Assembly (NCBI RefSeq): GCF_009755355.1 | Contig: NZ_WQLB01000001.1 | Location: 62,001 to 126,000 of the forward strand | Direction: 5' to 3' | DNA from: Deinococcus arboris | GTDB taxonomy: Bacteria > Deinococcota > Deinococci > Deinococcales > Deinococcaceae | Length of the DNA: 64,000 bases | Shown here: in pieces, positions 9,517 through 17,872 of the stretch | Position numbering within the stretch: the stretch's first letter is position 1 | How the letters are laid out: each line of letters begins with the position of its first letter | Made by a program: the position numbers and the translations under genes | The notes under the pieces: generated by a model | The model's input: only the letters and a program-made list of their open reading frames with translations | Database searches by the model: none | What the model was told of the DNA's origin: nothing

Positions 9517-10448
9517 CCCTGGTGGACCACGGCACCATCCTGACCCGCATCAACTGGACCGGCGTGATTGCTGGTCTGGCCGTCGGCGTCGTGACCCAAC
9601 TGTCCCTGAGTGCCCTGGGCGTGGCTTTTGGAGCTGCCTATGCCGATACGGCAGGCGGCCTGGCCATCGGGACCATCGCCTGGCTGGCCGTGTCGCTGCT
9701 GATTTCCTCCTGGCTGGCGGGGCTGACGGCCGCGCGGGCCGCAGGTTACCTCACGCCCGCCCAGGGCCGGTTCAATGGCCTCATCACGGGCGCGCTGCTG
9801 GCCATCCTCACGACGATGTTCCTGAGCAATGCCCTGACCGCTGGTTTCCGGGCTGCCAGCAACATCGTGGGCAGTGCCGCCACGGCGGTCGGCGCGGCCG
9901 GCACCGCTGCGGCCAACAGCAACGTCGGCCAGACCGACGCGGTCCAGAATGTGCTGAACGGACTGGATGAGCAGGAAATCGGCCAGATCATCGGGGACAG
10001 TGCGCCCGAACTGAGCCAGGAGCAGGCCACCGCCGCGACGCGCGTGGTGAGCGGCATCGTGCAGCGGGCCAGCCGGGACTTAGGCACCAACCTGAACGAC
10101 ATCAGTAACCTGGGCGATTTCGTCAAGAACCGTCTGGACAACATCAGCAGCGCGCTGCAGGGCCAGGACTTCGTGAACCGCCTGCAGCGTCAGGGCCTGA
10201 GCCAGCCTGAAGCCCAAGCCACCGCCACTGCGATCAACAAGCGCGCGACCGAAGTGCGACAGCAGGCGGAACAGGCCGCCGCCGCAACGGAGCGTATTGC
10301 CCGCAAGACGGCCAACACGGCGGCCTGGGGGTTCCTGCTGGCCCTGGGCGTGATTCTGGGCTTCGCCACGCTGGGCGGCGGCATGGGCTCGGATCTGCCT
10401 AAGGGCGGCGCCATGACCACGGGCCGCGATCCTGAAGTGCGCCGCTAA
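9513..10448 (+). CDS. Multi-pass membrane protein of a stress-type cluster
   Basis: 311 aa. About four N-terminal helices (residues 12-35, 42-65, 85-110, 112-128) with Gly/Ala-rich packing motifs precede a long soluble helical region rich in Gln and Ala (about 150-265). A last membrane helix follows (AAWGFLLALGVILGFATLGGGMGSD, about 268-292). Start overlaps the upstream stop (ATGA), so translation is coupled. No enzymatic motif. Probably works with the 169-aa partner; function unknown. Confidence 0.78.
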   Translation: MTLVDHGTILTRINWTGVIAGLAVGVVTQLSLSALGVAFGAAYADTAGGLAIGTIAWLAVSLLISSWLAGLTAARAAGYLTPAQGRFNGLITGALLAILTTMFLSNALTAGFRAASNIVGSAATAVGAAGTAAANSNVGQTDAVQNVLNGLDEQEIGQIIGDSAPELSQEQATAATRVVSGIVQRASRDLGTNLNDISNLGDFVKNRLDNISSALQGQDFVNRLQRQGLSQPEAQATATAINKRATEVRQQAEQAAAATERIARKTANTAAWGFLLALGVILGFATLGGGMGSDLPKGGAMTTGRDPEVRR

Positions 10449-10468
10449 GCCAGTCAGCGTTTTCCAGG

Positions 10469-10491
10469 GGGCCTGTGCCGTGCACAGGCCC
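10469..10491 (+). terminator. Strong hairpin terminator
   Basis: Perfect 10-bp stem GGGCCTGTGC / GCACAGGCCC with a 3-nt loop, 20 bp after the stop of the membrane-protein operon. Only a short T run follows, as in many GC-rich terminators. Confidence 0.8.
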
Positions 10492-10793
10492 TTGATCTAT
10501 GCCAAGGGGATGAGCAGCGAGCAGCATATGCCAACGTAGAACAAAGTTGCGCGTATGGTCTGCGTTTCCCAACCAGGTGAGCACGCCCTATGGGGAGCCA
10601 TAAACAGCCTCGGGCAGATGAATCAGAACAACGCAGCGGAGTCGCTGGCCTAAAGGTGAACAACTCGACTCCTTCAGAGAGATCACAGCCGTAGTCGTTC
10701 GGATCAGCTCCCCTGTAGATAATTCTCAAAACTTTGCCTGTCTGTGGTCTCCCCTAGCTCCTGCCCCCCCTTCCAAAAGACCCAACTGCCCGG
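10492..10793. other. Intergenic region, no gene recognised
   Basis: About 300 bp between two 3' ends (plus-strand membrane operon and minus-strand 10794 gene). The only long frame, about 90 codons on the minus strand, is Arg/Ser/Cys-rich without bacterial codon bias and is not called. Confidence 0.5.
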
Positions 10794-11474
10794 TCAAGAA
10801 CAGGCAGTCCCCCTTGACCAGTCAAGGGTCAGGGCCGCGCGGTAGCCCGTGATGGCCGGTGGCCTGCCCGCCTCGGTGTAATCGGCCCTGACCGGTACGG
10901 TGGCCTCCAGGGTGACGCACACCGGACCAGAAGCGGTCTGCCAGACGGCCCGCTGCCCAGGACGCAGGGGGCGAACCGCCTGCCCTGAGGCTCCTCCCTG
11001 AGCGGACGCCACCGTCACCACCTGGGCCTCAACGCTTCTCAGGACCAGGGGCGTGCCGGGCAGGGCGTCCAGCGCCGCTACGCCGGTCAGGAGGGTCAGG
11101 ACTGGAGAGGACGCTCCAGACCGGCGAAAAGTTAGCTGAGTCAGCACGCTGTCTGGACGCGGCTCCATCTTCACCTCCACCAGCAGGCCTTGCAGGGCCG
11201 CCGCCGACAGGTGGGCCGGCCAGTGCTGCACCCGCAGGGGCACCCCCAGCCCGGCCAGCACAAACCGGGTTTCCTCGGCCTGGCGCGTCACGCGGACCAC
11301 CCGCCGGGCCACCGTGCCAGCGACGATGGGATTCAGGACCGCTGGGCTGGGCGCGGCGGTGACCGGGGCAGACACGGCTGGAGGCACGCGGGCCGGCCCG
11401 CCTCCCTGGGCCTGCACCAGCCCCAGCACAAGTGGCAGCGTGAGCAGCAGGCGGTGCGCGGTAGTCATGGACAC
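10794..11474 (-). CDS. Exported protein of unknown function
   Basis: 226 aa from a GTG start, chosen because an AAAGGAGG site lies 6 nt upstream; ATG 11468 is two codons later. A signal peptide is clear (HRLLLTLPLVLGLVQAQ, cleavage after about residue 22). The mature part is Val/Arg/Ala-rich beta-type sequence with a single late pair of Cys (GPVCVTLEA and the C-terminal RGTACS) that could form a disulfide. No known family recognised. Confidence 0.75.
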   Translation of the reverse strand: MSMTTAHRLLLTLPLVLGLVQAQGGGPARVPPAVSAPVTAAPSPAVLNPIVAGTVARRVVRVTRQAEETRFVLAGLGVPLRVQHWPAHLSAAALQGLLVEVKMEPRPDSVLTQLTFRRSGASSPVLTLLTGVAALDALPGTPLVLRSVEAQVVTVASAQGGASGQAVRPLRPGQRAVWQTASGPVCVTLEATVPVRADYTEAGRPPAITGYRAALTLDWSRGTACS

Positions 11475-11552
11475 AGCATTCCTCCTTTGCCTGAACGGCA
11501 GCTGACAGCGGCGGCCCCGGCGCCCAGGCCAGAGCCGCCGCCACGCCGGGCT

Positions 11553-13481
11553 TCAGCGCAGGTCGCGCAGGTCAGCCAGCAGTTCGGGAGTGGGGCGGGG
11601 CTCCACCGACGCCTGCTGACGGTCGCTCTGGAAGGCGTCGAACAGCGGCACGGCGTCGTCATGGTCGTCGTGGGCGTGTTCTTCCTGGCTGGGGGCGTTC
11701 AGGCGGGTCACGCCGGGGTTGTTGCCGCCCCAGTAGCGGGTGAAGCTCAGGTTCAGGTTGCCCCAGTCGTCGTGGTCGCGCAGGTAGGTGGTGTAGGCGG
11801 GGGCCGGGCGGCCCGCATTGTCGGTGTCGAAGGTCACATCGGCCTTCACGGGGGCGTCGTCAATCACGCCGTTCAGGTTCCAGTCGATATTGAAGTTGCC
11901 CCGGCCCAGGCCGGCCCGCTCGTTCAGGGCGTTTTCGTTGAACACAGCCCCCGACCCATCCGAATAGTCCAGGCGGAAGGCCGACGAGCAGGGGCCGTTG
12001 TCAATGTCACAGCGGCCAAACAGCCCGAACCGCTGGCGGGCGTCGCGGCTGAGGTTGTACTGCCAGTGCTGCTCGGCGCCCTGCGCGGCAGGATTCAGCG
12101 GCAGGCCGTTTAACTGGTAGGCGTAATTCATGATGCTGAGGTAATTGGGCTTGAAGTTGGGGCCGTCTTCAAAACCGCCGTGGCGCAGGCCCAGGTTATG
12201 GCCCAGTTCGTGCATCAGGGTGCTGGCCTGAATGTTGACCAGGGCGTTGCGGCGGTTGCTGGTCAGGTCATCCAGACCCCAGCCGCCCAGGCTGACCACC
12301 AGGTCGTTGCCACTGATTTCAGCCACGCCGCTGCTGCCGGCCAGCCCATCGGCCTGACGGCTGCTGGCAAACAGCAGGTAATGAAAGACGTTGCGGCGCA
12401 GCGGACTCTGGGCCGTGGCCTTGAGGGTATAGAGGTCGGCGCACCCGCCCGCCACCTGGGCCTCGCTGGGAAACAGGTCCACGCAGGCCTTGAACGGCAC
12501 CGCGTTGCCGCCACCCAGGTTGTACTTGGCCCCGAACAGCGACCCCGTATCGAAATGCACCGCGATGCCGCGCGCCGCGAAAGCCGCTACCACCTTGTCC
12601 AGCGCTTCCTGCCGGGGCGTGGTGGCCGCGTCCTGGGAGGGCATGTGGTCCAGTTCGATAAACAGGTCGCGCACACCGGCCCGCGCCCCCAGGGCGTACA
12701 CGTCCAGGGCGCCGTAGCGGGCGCCCTCGGCCTCGGCGGTGTCGGGAAGACCGTCCAGGTCCAGGTCGGCGGCGTACTGAGGCACATTGTTTGGGCCAAA
12801 AGGCGTCAGCCACAGGTTAGGGGTCCAGTCGGCGGCCGAATTGGTGTCCGCCAGGGTCAGGTTGCGGCTCAGGGCGCGCCCATGGCGCTCTTCGCCCGCA
12901 GGCATGGCCTCGGCATTGGGGCCGGTCCAGGCCGCAGCAGTCAGAGGCTCAGCGTCCGCCTCGCCAAAGCGGATGAAATCCACGGTGGCGCCCGCGCGGG
13001 TCAGTTCGGCAAAACCGCTCTGGTACCAGTTGGGAATCCAGTCGCCGTCGTGAACGTAAATCTGCTTGGCCTCTGGCCGGATGTTGTTCTGAAACGAGGG
13101 CAGGCCCTGACCGCCAATCATCAGGTACTCGCCGGGCGCCACTGTGACATCTGGCAGCGGGTAGCTGCGGGGCGTGAATTCGTCGTTGTAGGGGGCCACG
13201 CGCTGACTGCTGTAGGCCCGCAGAGCGTAGTCCTTGAGGCTAATCGGCTGCGCCGTCCCGTTGTAAACCTCGACCCAGGCGGCCGAATCGCTAAACCAGC
13301 TGGTGCTGAGCTCACTGATCCGCAGGTCAGAGGTCCGCACGCTGGGCCCGGAAGGCACTGGGGGATTAGAAGGCACAGGGGGCGGCGTGGGCACCGGCTC
13401 GGGTGGGGTCACCGGGGTCGGCTGGCAAGCGGCCAGCAGCAGGATCAGGGTCAGGGGCAACAGGGTGCGGCGAGCAGACAT
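11553..13481 (-). CDS. Lipoprotein with lamin-tail domain and metzincin-type zinc protease
   Basis: 642 aa. The lipobox LLLAAC gives a lipid-anchored Cys at about residue 19, followed by a Pro/Val-rich linker. A lamin-tail (LTD) domain follows at about 50-170 (RISELSTSWFSDSAAWVEVYNG). An acidic DLDLDGLPD loop at about 240 looks like a calcium-binding, dockerin/TSP3-type repeat. The metzincin site HELGHNLGLRH has His424 first and the catalytic Glu next to it. A Met-turn, YLSIMNY, comes about 30 residues later. AAGGAG lies just upstream of the ATG. Likely a surface-attached extracellular protease. The substrate is unknown. Confidence 0.88.
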   Translation of the reverse strand: MSARRTLLPLTLILLLAACQPTPVTPPEPVPTPPPVPSNPPVPSGPSVRTSDLRISELSTSWFSDSAAWVEVYNGTAQPISLKDYALRAYSSQRVAPYNDEFTPRSYPLPDVTVAPGEYLMIGGQGLPSFQNNIRPEAKQIYVHDGDWIPNWYQSGFAELTRAGATVDFIRFGEADAEPLTAAAWTGPNAEAMPAGEERHGRALSRNLTLADTNSAADWTPNLWLTPFGPNNVPQYAADLDLDGLPDTAEAEGARYGALDVYALGARAGVRDLFIELDHMPSQDAATTPRQEALDKVVAAFAARGIAVHFDTGSLFGAKYNLGGGNAVPFKACVDLFPSEAQVAGGCADLYTLKATAQSPLRRNVFHYLLFASSRQADGLAGSSGVAEISGNDLVVSLGGWGLDDLTSNRRNALVNIQASTLMHELGHNLGLRHGGFEDGPNFKPNYLSIMNYAYQLNGLPLNPAAQGAEQHWQYNLSRDARQRFGLFGRCDIDNGPCSSAFRLDYSDGSGAVFNENALNERAGLGRGNFNIDWNLNGVIDDAPVKADVTFDTDNAGRPAPAYTTYLRDHDDWGNLNLSFTRYWGGNNPGVTRLNAPSQEEHAHDDHDDAVPLFDAFQSDRQQASVEPRPTPELLADLRDLR

Positions 13482-13493
13482 AAGACTCCTTGA

Positions 13494-14087
13494 AACAGGG
13501 CAAGGCGTGACACGCAGAAGTAGCGTGCTGGATGGGCTGAAAGGACTGTGGATTCAGACTACGAAGCGGGACCGCGCGGCGGGTCAGGGCGTCCAAAGGG
13601 CTTGGACGCCGGAAGGAGAAGACAGCATCAGCCAGAGCGGGCGACCTTCGGCCCTGAGGGCTGTGCGCTGGACGACCTGCCTACGGAATGGCCATGCTCC
13701 GGCGGCAGACGGCCACAGGCTCTGAAAGACCTTGTAGAGCGGCAAAGCCAAGCGGACATCCCCAAGGTCGGCTAGAGAAGGCCACTGGTCTGCCCTGCTA
13801 CCAGGGAGTCTCTTAACAGCCCTTCAGCTGCATTACCAGCGCCAAGCTGCGCTCACAGGCCTGCCGCTGAACACCAAGGCCCAGCCACTCAGGAATAGGC
13901 CCGCAGCGGGTCTCAAGGCAGCCTCAACAGTTGGTAAGACTCAGAACCCATCACGGCTTCCCGGCGAGTGGCGTGGGGCTTTGCGACAGGCCGGTGGGAT
14001 GAGCAGTGAGTTTCAGAAGGTTGGCCCTAACGGTCATGCTGCGCCACCTTTCAGAGAAGTCCCCTGGCGCGGCGCCGAAACTCCTGC
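13494..14087. other. Intergenic region of about 600 bp, no gene recognised
   Basis: Lies between the 5' end of the metzincin gene and the 3' end of the polymerase gene, both minus strand. Short frames here have poor codon bias. I looked for RNase P, tmRNA and SRP RNA core motifs and saw none. It presumably holds the metzincin promoter close to 13482-13560. A small RNA cannot be excluded. Confidence 0.4.
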
Positions 14088-16352
14088 TCAGGTCACGTGC
14101 CAGACGGGCTGCATGGTTTCCAGGGGGCGGTCAAACAGCCCAGGCTGCGCGGCGGGGCCAAAGACCTGCCGGAAATCCTCGGGCCGCAGGCCCTTGCGCA
14201 GGCGCGAGGCATAGCCAGTGACCAGCGCCGCCGCGTAGTGCTTCGCGTCGTAGTCCTGGCCGTCTGGGTTGACATCCAGAGGCGTCAGGCCACCCCCGGC
14301 GCGGTGGTAGAGGGCGGTGCGTTCGCCCGGCTGCCAGGTGCGGCCCAGGGCGTGCAGCGCCTCGTAGGCGGCTTCCTTGCGCGCCGCGCGGGTGGCCGCA
14401 TAGTCGTGCGGCGCCTTGGTCAGGCGCACCCGGCTGGCCACATCGGCGTTGGTCCACTGCCGGGTGTCCAGGGCGTGAATGGCCTGGAGATACGCAGCCC
14501 GAACCCCTGGCACGTCGCCAGAGAGCAGGCAGCGCAGCGCCTGACGCAAAAAGGCCCGGCCGTACCCCTCCGTGCGGCTGGACTCGAAGGCGGCGCCGCA
14601 GAGGGTGAGGGTGCCGTCATAGCGCAGCAGGGCGTAATTCTTGATTTCGTGGCTGAGCATGGCCTGCGACCGGCCGTCAAATTCCAGCGAGATGCCGCCG
14701 GGCAGCAGGGCGTCCACCTCGGCAATCAGGCGGCGTTCCTGGGCCTCGGTCCAGACCGCGGGGGCGGCGAAAAAGACGCCGTCTGTATCGGCCTCGATCA
14801 GGGTGACGCCCCGGTCCTCCAGGGCCTGCACCACCCCTTCGAGCAAGGCGCGCCCTCTGGCCGTAATGCGGTCGGCGGCTGCCTGATCGCCAAACAGGGC
14901 CAGGCGCCCAGCCCCCAGATAGCCGTAGCCGGAATTGACGACCAGTTTCATGGCGGTCTGAATGGCCTCGTGTTCGCCGGGCTCGCCGCGCTGCGCCGCC
15001 GCCTTGTGGTGCAGCCGCCGGTCGGTCAGGTGGTCCATGAGGTGCAGGAAAGCGCCCAGCGGGTCACACGCCGGGCCAATACGGTCATGGCGGATGATGC
15101 TGGGGTACATGCTCGCCACGTCGGCCTTGACCACGTGCCTCAGGACCCCCTCGGCATACAGCCGGACGGTGCCGCCCTGGTGCGGCGAGGTGGCCCGCAC
15201 GGGTTCAGCGGGCAGGGCGCGGCCCGCCTGAAGGTAGGCGCGAATCAGCATGGGTTCCAGCATTCCGGTGGCGGTGCCCGCATACGGCAGGCGGTGGTAG
15301 GGCCGGGGCGCCATCTGGGCCAGGGCAAAGGAGGGGGCCAGCACCCGGCGGGCCAGAGCAGCGACCTCCTCAACGTCTTGCAGGGCGTAGCGGCGCACCC
15401 GCTCGGGGTCGGTCTGGTACGTCTGGGCAATCTGGGCGCCCTCCAGATACACCCGGTCAGGCGGCGCGATGCCCAGGTGCTGCGCCACCGCCTTGAGGCC
15501 CATGCTGGGCAGGTCCAGGCGGCGAACGGCGTCCAGAGTATCCACGAGTTCCCGGCCCGCGCAGGCCCAGTGGGGCGAGGTGCGGCCGTCTGCCACCCGC
15601 CACAGGCCACCGGGACCACCCGCCCGGCTGAAATTGATGCTCAGGCCATGAACCTCGGCGCGCCCCAGCAGATAGGGCAGGTCAAAGCGCATGAGGTTGT
15701 GGTTCTCGATCACATCCGGGTCACGGGTCTGAATCGTCGCCACGAGAGCCTGAATCAGAGCGGCCTCGTCGTCGGGCCGGGGCGCTTCGAGCACCTGCTG
15801 AAAGCCCCGGTTGTCCCGCACCGCCACCATGAAGATTCGGCCCGTCTCGGGGCGCAGGCTGGTGGTTTCCAGGTCCAGTTGCAGGCGGTGCAGGTCGTCA
15901 AAGACCAGCCCCTTGAAAAAGGTGCGCCCGGAGGCCATCAGGTACTGCTCAGTCGGCTGGGCGCTGACATAGCCAGAGAGGTCGTGCAGGCTGGTGACCC
16001 GCCGTCCCAGCCGGCGCCCAGCCCCGGCCAGCACCGCCTGGCGCAGCGCCCGTCCGTCGGTGGCGGTCAGCAGATACCGCAGGCTGCCGGCTGGCCCCGG
16101 CAGTGGCCGCACGCTGAAGGGCGCCGCCTCGTCCCCCTCCACCAGCCGGGCCCCGAGATGGGCCACATCCTCAAGGTCCCGCGCGTACAGCCACGGGCGA
16201 AAGCGGGCGCGTTCCAGCGTGACCTGCCCCTGCTGGCCACCTTCACGGCGCCAGACCAGCGCCCGCCCGGACAGGTCGGCGTGAACCGACACGATGCCTG
16301 GCGTCGGGTCAGTGCCAAACACCAGGGGGTCAGCGGCGGGGGCGGCACACAC
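14088..16352 (-). CDS. polB: Family B DNA polymerase (Pol II-like) with 3'-5' exonuclease domain
   Basis: About 754 aa from a GTG at 16352; the frame is open to an ATG at 16487 (799 aa). That extension has unconserved-looking Ala/Arg/Gly sequence, no ribosome site, and would leave under 50 bp to the divergent gene. Exonuclease motifs: LDLETTS (Exo I), NHNLMRFDLPYLLGR (Exo II) and YALQDVEEV (Exo III), all with their acidic residues. Polymerase motifs: DVASMYPSII (A), KLVVNSGYGYLG (B) and EADTDGVFF (C). Motif C keeps both Asp but reads DTDG instead of DTDS. Length is close to E. coli Pol II. It probably acts in repair or lesion bypass. It stands alone. Confidence 0.88.
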   Translation of the reverse strand: MCAAPAADPLVFGTDPTPGIVSVHADLSGRALVWRREGGQQGQVTLERARFRPWLYARDLEDVAHLGARLVEGDEAAPFSVRPLPGPAGSLRYLLTATDGRALRQAVLAGAGRRLGRRVTSLHDLSGYVSAQPTEQYLMASGRTFFKGLVFDDLHRLQLDLETTSLRPETGRIFMVAVRDNRGFQQVLEAPRPDDEAALIQALVATIQTRDPDVIENHNLMRFDLPYLLGRAEVHGLSINFSRAGGPGGLWRVADGRTSPHWACAGRELVDTLDAVRRLDLPSMGLKAVAQHLGIAPPDRVYLEGAQIAQTYQTDPERVRRYALQDVEEVAALARRVLAPSFALAQMAPRPYHRLPYAGTATGMLEPMLIRAYLQAGRALPAEPVRATSPHQGGTVRLYAEGVLRHVVKADVASMYPSIIRHDRIGPACDPLGAFLHLMDHLTDRRLHHKAAAQRGEPGEHEAIQTAMKLVVNSGYGYLGAGRLALFGDQAAADRITARGRALLEGVVQALEDRGVTLIEADTDGVFFAAPAVWTEAQERRLIAEVDALLPGGISLEFDGRSQAMLSHEIKNYALLRYDGTLTLCGAAFESSRTEGYGRAFLRQALRCLLSGDVPGVRAAYLQAIHALDTRQWTNADVASRVRLTKAPHDYAATRAARKEAAYEALHALGRTWQPGERTALYHRAGGGLTPLDVNPDGQDYDAKHYAAALVTGYASRLRKGLRPEDFRQVFGPAAQPGLFDRPLETMQPVWHVT

Positions 16353-16531
16353 GCCCCTGATGATGCGCGCCCCAGGCGGCCTGTGACCAGCTGCGGCGGC
16401 CTGCCCACCCCTGACACTTGCCCAGTGTGCTATGCGTGAGGCCGGGGCCCGGCCAGCGTACGCCGCCCTTGCACCCCAAGCGTTCATCTGTTACATTTAC
16501 GCTCTAAACGTAATTAACAAGGAGTTTACGC

Positions 16532-17872
16532 ATGTCTTCCCCTCTTGACCACCTGACGACCCCGGACGTACTGGCGCTGGCCCCCGACAGCAGCAGCGCC
16601 AGCGCGGCCCAGAAGCTCGCCCGACCCGCCGGGTGGCCCACGCTGGCCCGTGACGGGGGCGTGCTGTGGGGCGAATGCCAGGGCAGCGGCGCCCATCCCT
16701 ACCGCGTAGGTGTGGACGCCCGCAGCGCCGACATCGTGAGCAAATGCAGCTGCCCCAGCCGCAAGTTTCCCTGCAAGCACGCCCTGGGGCTGCTGCTGCT
16801 GCACGCGGCCGGCACCGGCACCTGGACCAGTGCCCCAGCGCCGGCCGACCTGGCCCGGTGGCTGGAAGGCCGCGTGGCGCGCGCCGAGAAGGCAGAGGCG
16901 GCCCCTGATGAGGCGCCCGCCGACCCGGCCGCGCAGGCCAAGGCCCGCGCCAAAGCCCAGGCGGCCCGTGACCGCAAACGCTCGGCTGGCCTGGAAGACC
17001 TGGAACTGTGGCTGGGTGACCTGGTGCGCGAGGGCCTTCAGGCCGCCCGCGCCCGGCCTTACAGCGACTGGGACCGCCAGGCGGCGCGGCTGGTGGACGC
17101 CCAGCTGGCCGGCGCCGCCCGGCTGATCCGGCAGATTCCCGACCTGCTGCACGACGAGACCGCCGCCGCCCTGACCGCCCACCTGGGCAAAGTGTGGCTG
17201 CTCACGCAGGGCTGGCGCGTGCGCGACACCCTGCCGCCCGCTGAATGCGCTGACCTGCTGACGGCGCTGGGCACGCCGCTGGACCGCGCCGGCCTGCCGC
17301 CGGCCGCGCCGCAGCGCTGGCAGGCCCTGGGGGCCGTGCAGGAGGAAGAGGGCAAACTGACGGTGCGCCGCACCTGGCTGCTGGGCGCAGGGCAGGAGCT
17401 GGCCCTGCTGCTGGATTTTGCGCCCACGGGACAGGCGCTGCCCGCGCCGCTGCTGCCAGGGCAGGCCTTTACGGCGGCGGTGGCCTACGCGCCCTCGGCC
17501 CACGCCCAGCGCGCGGTGCTTCAGGGCGACACAGTCATTCAAGGTGATGCAGAGCCGGGCAGCGCGCCGCTGCCCCTGCCAGGCCGCTCGCTGGCCGACA
17601 TGCAGGCCGACTACGCGGCGGCCCTGGCCCTGAATCCGTGGCTGGAGCGCACCGGCGCGGTGGTCGGGCCGGCGTACCTCACCCTTGACCCGCCGCAGCT
17701 GTGTGACGCGGCGGGCCACGCGGTGCCCCTGAGTGCGCGGCTGGACACAGACGACCTCTGGACCCTGCTGGCCCAGGCCGAGACGCAGCTCCAGACGTAT
17801 TTTGGCGAGTGGGACGGGCAGACCTTCCTGCCGGTGGGCCGCGCCGCGCCCGCAAGCGGGGTGACCGCATGA
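16532..17872 (+). CDS. SWIM zinc-finger protein, first gene of SWIM/MoxR/VWA system
   Basis: 446 aa with AAGGAG just before the ATG. The SWIM motif is C-x-C-x6-C-x-H: Cys72, Cys74, Cys81 and His83 (CSCPSRKFPCKHALG). SWIM domains bind zinc and nucleic acid or protein partners. The rest is a helical, Ala/Leu-rich body with a charged linker near 125-150 and no enzyme motif. Stop and next start overlap (ATGA). Gene order SWIM, DUF5691, MoxR ATPase, DUF5682, VWA is a recurring bacterial set, so it is likely the adaptor of that complex; biochemical role is unproven. Confidence 0.88.
   Translation: MSSPLDHLTTPDVLALAPDSSSASAAQKLARPAGWPTLARDGGVLWGECQGSGAHPYRVGVDARSADIVSKCSCPSRKFPCKHALGLLLLHAAGTGTWTSAPAPADLARWLEGRVARAEKAEAAPDEAPADPAAQAKARAKAQAARDRKRSAGLEDLELWLGDLVREGLQAARARPYSDWDRQAARLVDAQLAGAARLIRQIPDLLHDETAAALTAHLGKVWLLTQGWRVRDTLPPAECADLLTALGTPLDRAGLPPAAPQRWQALGAVQEEEGKLTVRRTWLLGAGQELALLLDFAPTGQALPAPLLPGQAFTAAVAYAPSAHAQRAVLQGDTVIQGDAEPGSAPLPLPGRSLADMQADYAAALALNPWLERTGAVVGPAYLTLDPPQLCDAAGHAVPLSARLDTDDLWTLLAQAETQLQTYFGEWDGQTFLPVGRAAPASGVTA

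Noticed and set aside
10454..10729. 91-codon minus-strand frame in the gap after the membrane operon
   Set aside because: No ribosome site, no -10 box and Arg/Cys-rich composition.
14097..16439. 780-codon plus-strand frame antisense to the DNA polymerase
   Set aside because: Entirely within the polymerase gene, whose motifs are intact; composition typical of an antisense frame.
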